From contig MU128924.1 in assembly GCA_014904985.1 (NCBI GenBank), positions 13,149 to 77,148 of the forward strand: a stretch of 64,000 nt of DNA, in the 5' to 3' direction. This DNA is from Hydnum rufescens UP504 (taxonomy: Eukaryota > Basidiomycota > Agaricomycetes > Cantharellales > Hydnaceae). The notes beneath the pieces were generated by a model. The model had not been told where the DNA came from, searched no databases, and saw only the letters and a list, made by a program, of their open reading frames with translations. The position numbers and the translations under genes are program-made. Shown piece by piece: positions 59,088 to 64,000 of this stretch (position 1 is its first letter; each line of letters opens with the position of its first letter).

Positions 59088-59411
59088 TCTCAGAGGTATG
59101 GTGGGTATCTTCTAATCATTTCCGAGGTTGCACCCCGCAAGAGTGGATGGGGTGAGTTGATTGTATTCTACAGCAATATTTTTGGCGGGCTTCGTGATGG
59201 ACATTCACAATGACGAATCTGAATGACACCACAGCTTCGTGTTTGATGAGGATATAAACGCCTGAACAGGGAATTTATTTTGAGAGGGTTCAGTAAAGCA
59301 AAAAGTGAGAACGATGGACTGTATTCGAGTACATTCGAAGGAGGCGAGATAAATCCACCGGGTGAACTAGGACGATGGCACGGTGGAAGAGGAGCACAGA
59401 TCAGGTACTTG
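59088..59411. other. Short convergent intergenic region
   Basis: This is the 3' flank shared by the AAA+ gene (+) and the Ser/Pro-rich gene (-). Nothing else was seen. Confidence 0.5.
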
Positions 59412-62198
59412 TCACCTTCCATTCGTGGTGCTGGCCTCTTGGATCCGTTGATCGCATGGACGACGTGGTCGCGGAGGTACCGGTAATGGAGGTCGTTTTG
59501 TCGCGTCCACGATTGGGGTTGATGATGGAGGGGATACCGTTCCACGATAGGCTGATCGTGAGATTGTATGCGAAGAAAGGGAGGGGTCAGTTGAGGGGCG
59601 TGACGGGATTGACAACGGCGATGGCTGAGGTGCTCTTGATGGGGGAAAGTTGCGCGAAGACGTTTCAGACATCCATTTCCTGATCTGTTCTGGACTGGCG
59701 GTGGGACTGCTCATCTTAAGTGGGGAAGGGAGCATATTCACTGGTAGATCGTGTGAATTGACTAGAGATACAGCGTTGTTGGTTGATTGTGGATCGGGAT
59801 TCAGAGTAGATGATTGCCGCCCCTGCCGACCAGGACGTTCGATGGTCGAATGCGGCAGGTATGGAGCGGTTCGTGGCTCAGCTGTGGCCGGGCGAAGATG
59901 CTCGGTGTTGGAAGGCGATCGAAGGGATGGCCCAGAAGTCCGAGTTTGCGTTTGGTCTGCAGACGTTTCGGGTCGACGAGGTAATTTACCATTCCGGGCC
60001 TGTCGCAGAATCGAGGAAGTATGCCCCTTTCCAAAAAGGGGGAGGCCTTTTTTAAAGCTCTGCGAGACGTTTGTTTCGCGGGAGTGAGGCGGAGCGGCTG
60101 AATCGGTAGGTGCTAGGTCGAAGTTGAATTCAGGGGACCCAGCCTTCGTCCCCCACATCGTTGTAGATGCGATAGCTCCACTGCTTGGAGGCGAGGAAGT
60201 TACGACCGTAGTTTGCACCACCAGCGGAAGTATCGTGCGGTCCAATGTTGAGGGATTGGGGGGCTTTGTGTTCGATATCTTTGGCACCACGGGGATCGGA
60301 AGAGATGTGTAGCTTAACTTATCCACTTTGGAAGCGGAGATTTTTGGGGAGACGGACTTCTTAACGACCTGGAGTAGCCCTATTTTCTTTCCACATTCTG
60401 GATTGAGCAATTTGGGGGAGCACATAAAGCACAGTGGAGTAAACATCTAAACATGAATGATCGGTGTGCTCGTCCTGGCATGTTATTTGATCTGCTCACT
60501 TTTTCACCGGTCATCTTTTCACCATTCGATGTCAGGCGGTCTTCAATCGAGTACCTGAATTCCCAGGGTGCTAGACCTTTGCCTTCGGATCCTTTAACGG
60601 CATATGTACCGTTATTTTTGACCGTAAGTGACGATTCTCGGGACATGTAATCGTAGGTAGTGTCACCATTGAGTGACATGCGCCGCAGAGTAGGTGCACT
60701 GTCAAAAGCCTGGATGATATCCGATAAGGATCTCAAATGAGAGTGTGTGAGGGGAACTGCATACCGAGTAATGAAAACACCATGACTGGGTCTCAATCAG
60801 CCGATATTCGGCAATGCCTCCAGGGAACATTACGGAAGGCATGAAAGTCGATGGTACATGGGGCGATATCTCGGCACCACCAGAAGCGCTGGACTCTGGC
60901 GCCGTCTCCGAGAGCTGATCCCCACGTGTGTAGTGATTAAACACGAATTGGGGGTTTATTTCCCTGAACCTCTCCTGTAATATATTGATTCATTAGATTA
61001 GTTGTGCGAACCCAGAAAAGGCTCCTCACCTGATCGATGTACAACTCGACCACCAAATCCTTTAGATGACGGAGGGAGGGCTCGAGGTCAGACGCATCCG
61101 AAGTCCTGGCGTCTGTCGAGCTCGATGCTTCTTTCGCAGGGCCAAAGACAGGTCCAGATAGAATCGCATTGCTTCCACGAGCAGTGCTTGTCGGATTTAC
61201 CATATTTTCCTGACTGTGGCCACTGCTACTCCCCAGTCTGCGATAATTGGCACGAGGATGCCTTGATGCGAGTTGCTCTTGATACAAGGCACCAGGGTGA
61301 GAAGGGGTGCGGTTGGCTAGAGCAGCAACAATTTCAGGATGGTGAACGTGGGAGAGGCGTGGGAATGCGGAAGGCAGATTATTTCCGGCGTTCCCAACTG
61401 GCACATGGAGAGAAGCACAAGAATCACTCCCTTCGAGTGCGAAACTCTCGTGGATGGGACTCCGAAACGATGGATGTTGTACACGTACATCATCCTTGGG
61501 CTGCCTCAGCAGTGGGACCCCGTCGGAGGCAAAACTACTGCGAATCTCGCTACGATCATCAATCGAGGGAGCATAATCGCTACAAGCCACCGAAAGGGCG
61601 AACATGGAGCGTCCAGCAGGTATTGCAATGCCATTTCTAGATGAGGGTCGGGCGGAGAAGGGTGTGCAATGACTAGGGGTATTTTCGGAAGGAGAAAGAA
61701 GAAGAGGTGATGATTGGAAGGAATACTGGGATGCGGTGTCGGCGACGGCAGGCGGCTGTGGTCCACTGTCATATGGTGATCGTAACCTCTCTTCGCTATC
61801 CGCCGCGGGGGCATCGGAGAATTGATCGATCGTAATGGGAGAGAAGTGGGAGAAATTCGGTCGAGTCAGGAAAGCGCTAGGGGTACTACCTGTGCTGAGC
61901 TCAAGAAAATCCTCTCTACAGTCTGCAAGCCCCACCGCAGAATCTGCTGCAGGGGCGGGACGAGTATCAATCAAGGACGGGACAGTGGTGGAAGTTATTG
62001 ACGAGGTATCTGCGGAGGTACGTGTTCCAGAAATCCCCAAGGCGTGGCCGAAGAGGGGACGGGTGAGTTTGGGCTGCTCTTGTCTGAATCAAAAGATATC
62101 GGAATGATTTCCTCATTCCGCGAATTGGGAAGGGGAGACACGCTGAGGACAGGCGAGGACGTAGTGACGGAACTTGGTTCAGCAACCGGACCAAGCAT
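59412..62198 (-). CDS. Ser/Pro-rich conserved protein of unknown function
   Basis: Reading from ATG at 62198, about 874 aa are encoded in exons 62198-61030, 60974-60765, 60709-60500 and 60446-59412, with introns of 53-55 bp. The N-terminal 380 residues are Ser/Pro/Thr-rich and probably disordered. The structured core follows: LKDLVVELYIDQERFREINP, MFPGGIAEYRLIETQSWCF, LTVKNNGTYAVKGSEGKGL, PWEFRYSIEDR and CFMCSPKLLNPECGKKIGLL. The C-terminal 250 residues are again Ser/Pro-rich and basic. I recall this core from other mushroom genomes only as an uncharacterised protein. One missing G in the GGGG at about 62036-62039 shifts the frame between TPWG and ISGTRTSAD; with one more G the frame is continuous. 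No function is proposed. Confidence 0.7.
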
Positions 62199-64000
62199 TC
62201 CAGTGCGACACAGCGACAGAAAGCACTAGAGAATGCCGGATGGTTGTGCGAATCGAAGAAGGTGCAGATGCACAAGAAATGCTGTTCAATTACACAGATA
62301 TAGTATAGAGCCAGCGAAACCGAATAAAAAGCGCGGATGAAGTGGTACGAGCCTACCAGGAAACTGCAGGCAAAGGACTAACAGACACGTTGTCGGTCGC
62401 CGCCAGGTGCGTTGGCCCCGGGTAGCAGCTGGAGGGAAAGAACACACCCTCACAGATCATTGGAATAGTAGAGCCGAAGTGGTAGTTAATTTTGATAAAG
62501 TTGCACCCATGTGGGCTTGTTCTCTTGGTAACAAGATCTAAGCCAGCACCCCCGAAAGTATAGAGGGCCTAAAAAGGGGCAGCTCAGGATTTCTGGCGAT
62601 TTGGGTTGGGGCCTAGAACGCTCCTGAATGGTTTTGGTCCATGCTCGGGAGCTTTGATGGGTGAACTGACCTTGGGGCGGATCCAGAGGCAAGCCAATAT
62701 TGGCAACTAGTGACTTTGGAGACCGCCTCGATCGTGACAAACGTGTTGTCAAGTTGGCAGTCACAATCGGCTGGGGAACAGGTGAGGAGTAAATACAATC
62801 TAGGTCGATCTTTACACATGCAGACTAGGGTCCCTCCTTTCTTGGGACGATTAATAAACCCCCATCAGCATAGCATTCATTATGTCTTTGGTTGCCCACC
62901 AAGTTGCGTTGTCAAGCCCAGTGCATTTTGCCCTCGACGACTACACTATTTTAATTGTATGTAGGATGTCAAAAAAATACGCTATAAATGATGGAGATCC
63001 AGACGAAGTACATAATCATGGGGTGCAAACACTGTGTGCGGTTTCGTTGCAAACGAATCAAGCCTTCGGCAGCACTGAGCTCTCCGACGTATCACACCTC
63101 CTAGCAATTGACCCAAAATTTCGCCTGATAAACTATCTCCCTGATCATTACGTTAACAGGGCGATATACTTCAGCTCGCTGCGCGGTTTTCGCGTAGAAA
63201 AGGAAGTCAGTGCCCGTGGGGGAGGGGGAGACCCGAACTCACTTCTGCACTTGCTGTCCTACCAACATGCTTGGATATATGGTGACCGGCTCTTCTTCAG
63301 TGCGTGCTCGGGCAGCCGATTGCAGGGACTCTATTGGAGATAGCTCACTGACAACCATACTCAGAGACGTTTCCATGGGAAGATGGCAAGAGAACCTACT
63401 AGTCCGAGGACAAGTGCCAAAAAAAGGTACTCGATATTCGGATCAATGGCCTTTCGACCTTGCTTCGTTCACAGCCTGTCACGGTCACTTAAGTAATCCT
63501 TCTCTCCCGGACAGTCGAGTACCTACCGATATCGTATCATCATTGACCACAACTTCGTGAAATCCCGCGCATATTAGACCGCCAGTCAAGTGCTGAGGAG
63601 ATAACGTGAACCGAAGTGAATAGAATATGAAAAATTACGCGCGCTTACTTCCAATTGTTTCCCGGCCTGGACCAATAAATATCTACCCGGAGGAACCTAA
63701 ACAATCAAGCGACCACGTGCCCATCAAGCCGACGGCAGCAGAAATGACCAATGATTCGTACTCTAACTGCAATTCTGTTCCCACTGTTGCGTCCCCAGAT
63801 GTGCAACCCTGGATATCTTGAGCGTCCGTGAATCGTACTTCGAAAGAAGTCAGTCAAAGACGTATAACTTGAACAACGAAGCACGATGCTCACAGAAATT
63901 GAGATCAGTATGGAAGCCGGCCAGAATAGTGTTCTTCTGGCCATATTTTCGCAAGTCTGATGCAGTAGGCGCTAACAAGTGCGGTCTGTGCGTATGTCAA
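62199..64000. other. Right edge; no gene recognised
   Basis: This contains the promoter of the Ser/Pro-rich gene, then mixed short frames. A plus-strand frame at 62882-63343 (153 codons) has no motif I know and no clear splice context. I found no convincing tRNA or repeat. Confidence 0.3.

Noticed and set aside
59801..60087. Plus-strand frames opposite the Ser/Pro-rich gene
   Set aside because: They overlap a well-supported minus-strand exon and have skewed composition typical of antisense reading.
63200..63340. Possible tRNA-like stretch near the right edge
   Set aside because: I could not fold a cloverleaf with a matching acceptor stem and TTC loop; only isolated short matches were seen.

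Overview
This window looks like nuclear DNA of a mushroom-forming basidiomycete (Agaricomycetes; species not recognised). The evidence is genes with many 50-65 bp GT-AG introns, a C2-NACHT-WD40 NLR of the type expanded in mushrooms, a chromodomain Ty3/Gypsy element, a pogo transposon with a TA target duplication, and ordinary fungal housekeeping genes (GOS1, NUS1, a cytochrome b2-like dehydrogenase). All calls come from reading the sequence; no database search was run.

Layout. 0.3-6.2 kb holds three copies of an unusual repeat element built from alternating exon-like and intron-like modules. A GC-rich hairpin sits just before nearly every 5' splice site and an A/T-flanked hairpin sits inside nearly every intron. 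Two copies lie head to head and form a large palindrome at 4.1 kb. 6.2-11.6 kb is a decayed Gypsy chromovirus whose LTR-like 3' part carries a nested hAT-like MITE. 11.7-13.3 kb has a Tc1/mariner-type relic and unassigned DNA.

13.3-19.4 kb is genic: a peroxisomal-type alpha/beta hydrolase (+), NUS1 (-) and a cytochrome b2-like flavohemoprotein (-). The hydrolase and the flavohemoprotein end in PTS1-like tripeptides. 20.3-34.1 kb is a tandem segmental duplication. Block 1 has an intact MFS transporter followed by a broken GOS1. Block 2 has a cytochrome b2 fragment, an MFS copy with a 2.97 kb pogo transposon in its third intron, and an intact GOS1. Each block carries its own private MITE.

34.1-55.4 kb contains an F-box-like gene (+), a large NLR gene (-) flanked by related direct repeats, and four more MFS copies on the minus strand, two full-length and two broken. 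Three of these MFS copies converge on the 3' end, or a duplicated 3' end, of the F-box-like gene. 55.7-62.2 kb has two convergent genes: a CCCH zinc finger-ankyrin-AAA+ (Clp-type) protein (+) and a Ser/Pro-rich conserved protein (-). The last 1.8 kb has no gene I recognise.

Most frameshifts that I could pin down are single-base changes in homopolymers, with A/T runs one base too long and G/C runs one base too short. This suggests systematic base-calling error or a directional indel bias, so several 'broken' genes may be intact.
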